Source: Burkholderia puraquae (GTDB lineage: Bacteria; Pseudomonadota; Gammaproteobacteria; Burkholderiales; Burkholderiaceae). From it: a stretch of DNA of 64,000 nt. The stretch covers positions 124,001 to 188,000 of the forward strand of contig NZ_NBYX01000002.1 of assembly GCF_002099195.1 (NCBI RefSeq). The letters are read 5' to 3'. Shown here one piece after another: positions 63,109 through 64,000 of the stretch; the first letter of the stretch is position 1; each line of letters opens with the position of its first letter. The notes below the pieces were generated by a model, which was not told the DNA's origin, did not search any database, and saw only the letters and a list, made by a program, of their open reading frames with translations. The translations under genes were made by a program, and so were the position numbers.

Positions 63109-63287
63109 AAGGACGTGAATCAACCTGCGCGCCGCGCTCGAGCAGCGTGCGCGCTTCCGCCCGCATCGCCGCGATCGGCCGCGCTGCGCAGCCGGCCTTC
63201 GAGCGCGCCGCCGTCGGCGGCAGCCATGGCCGACGTGAGCGTGGTCAACGCAAACGAGCCGATGATCGCGATCCGTTTGAAAAACAT
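63109..63287 (-). pseudogene. Truncated, frameshifted ankyrin-repeat protein gene
   Basis: An AGGAGGAGACGGG ribosome site precedes the ATG at 63287. The product begins with a signal peptide, MFFKRIAIIGSFALTTLTSA. It enters an ankyrin-like start (LRSAADRGDA), then leaves frame at a GGG run near 63160. The next frame reads AEARTLLERGAQVDS, the second half of an ankyrin repeat, and then homology ends. One extra G explains the shift; the 3' part of the gene is missing, replaced by the lower-GC sequence beyond. Confidence 0.7.
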
Positions 63288-63472
63288 CCCGTCTCCTCCT
63301 TGCTCGCCGCGCGCGCCGATGCGCGGCCGATGCGATGCGTCAGGCACCCCCGTGGCGCCGCGCAATGCCGCGCCGGGTCCGGCGAAACCGCGATTGCCCG
63401 CAGCGTCCGGCCATGTTAAAAATCGTCGCACGCATTTGGAAATGAAATGTTCTAATCCGAAAAAGTGCAGAA

Positions 63473-64000
63473 ATGAATAGACCCCTGTTCGACCTCGACC
63501 TGCTGCGCGCGCTCGTGATGGTCGCCGACTGCGGCAGCTTCACGACGGCCTCGGCGCGCCTGCATTCGACGCAGTCGACGGTCAGCCAGAAGGTGCGCCG
63601 GCTCGAGGAAATCGCCGGGCACCGCCTGCTCGACCGCGGCACGCGCGACGTGCGGCCGACCGACGCGGGCGTGACGGTGCTCAGCTATGCGCGGCGCATG
63701 ATCGCGCTGAACGACGAGATGCTGGAAGCGCTGTCGGGCGCCACGGTCGCGCTGACGATCCGGCTCGGCGTGCCCGACGATTTCGCGGCGGGCCGCACGA
63801 CGCATGCGCTCGCGGCATTCAAGCGCGCGCATCCGCAGGTGAAGCTCGAAGTGATGTGCGGGCTGAGCCGCGACATCAGCGCCGCGTACGACCGCGGCGA
63901 GCTCGACCTCGTGCTGATCAAGCAGCGCCGCGACAGCCGCGAAGCCGTCGTGCGCTGGCCCGAGAAGCTGCGCTGGATCGACAGCGCGAAGCATCCGTCG
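63473..64000 (+). CDS. LysR-family transcriptional regulator (N-terminal part)
   Basis: The gene runs off the window end after 176 codons. It begins MNRPLFDLDLLRALVMVADC. The LysR helix-turn-helix is clear: GSFTTASARLHSTQSTVSQKVRRLEEIAGHRLLDR, then PTDAGVTVLSYARRMI. The start of the effector domain follows (IRLGVPDDFAAGRTTHALAAFKRAHPQVKLEV). The target cannot be inferred; it may regulate genes beyond the window. Confidence 0.9.
   Translation, partial: MNRPLFDLDLLRALVMVADCGSFTTASARLHSTQSTVSQKVRRLEEIAGHRLLDRGTRDVRPTDAGVTVLSYARRMIALNDEMLEALSGATVALTIRLGVPDDFAAGRTTHALAAFKRAHPQVKLEVMCGLSRDISAAYDRGELDLVLIKQRRDSREAVVRWPEKLRWIDSAKHPS

Overview
The window is very GC-rich (strongly G/C third codon positions), has short intergenic gaps and almost no mobile DNA. 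Gene content points to a Burkholderia of the cepacia complex: a hopanoid locus with its own ispH copy, a Tat-exported phosphocholine-type phospholipase C, H-NS of the short Burkholderia type, many small exported proteins and several XRE-cupin, IclR and sigma-54 regulators. Which replicon this is cannot be decided from the window; the content looks accessory/metabolic, as on a secondary chromosome. No rRNA, tRNA, CRISPR array or complete IS element was seen.

Layout. 1-5.2 kb: end of a PrpR-like sigma-54 activator, a CGNR zinc-finger protein, a glyoxalase-fold gene behind a partial tandem duplication of its own 5' end, a fumarylacetoacetase-family hydrolase divergent from an IclR regulator, and a small protein with an H-NS-like linker motif. 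5.27-5.54 kb: a twelve-unit, 23-bp-period iteron-like array with no rep gene beside it; more copies of the same site lie at 8.45-8.79 kb beside an H-NS gene and at 31.24 kb. 5.8-13.3 kb: a Pat-like protein acetyltransferase, H-NS, small envelope proteins, and a sigma-54 activator divergent from a GntP permease with three palindromic activator sites and a -24/-12 promoter between them. 13.7-21 kb: small exported protein, thioredoxin-fold protein, GNAT enzyme, phospholipase C, DedA-rhodanese protein. 21-31 kb: a peptide-uptake locus (OprD-type porin, dpp/opp ABC genes, binding protein, XRE-cupin regulator) with a divergent POT-family peptide transporter. 31-34 kb: OpgC-like protein, RarD-like permease, acylphosphatase. 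34.2-40.6 kb: hopanoid genes hpnA, hpnB, ispH and hpnH, with a 14-residue-repeat coiled-coil gene embedded among them. 40.7-45.8 kb: small hypothetical genes, a DOPA-dioxygenase-like protein, a SnoaL-like protein overlapping a DHA2 exporter, and a hemolysin-III family protein. 45.9-49.9 kb: cstA with its ybdD partner, divergent from a DapF-like protein in which one catalytic cysteine appears replaced by serine, then a PRC-barrel protein. 50.2-57.5 kb: AroG, a secreted lipase, a three-gene unit of unknown function, a YceH-family protein and a short-chain dehydrogenase. 57.5-64 kb: class II aldolase, DapA-family lyase and a frameshifted third gene under a divergent XRE-cupin regulator; an orphan HutC-type repressor, a PhyH-family dioxygenase, a polar amino-acid binding protein, a decayed ankyrin gene and the start of a LysR gene.

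The most unusual feature is the 5.27-5.54 kb array together with its outliers. The 23-bp period is not a multiple of three, the sites lie at the 3' ends of genes, two of which encode nucleoid-protein-like products, and no initiator gene is nearby. This fits iterons or titration sites for a replication or nucleoid factor encoded elsewhere. Also notable are the sigma-54/GntP operator set, the altered DapF homologue, the tandem-duplicated glyoxalase leader and two frameshifted genes.
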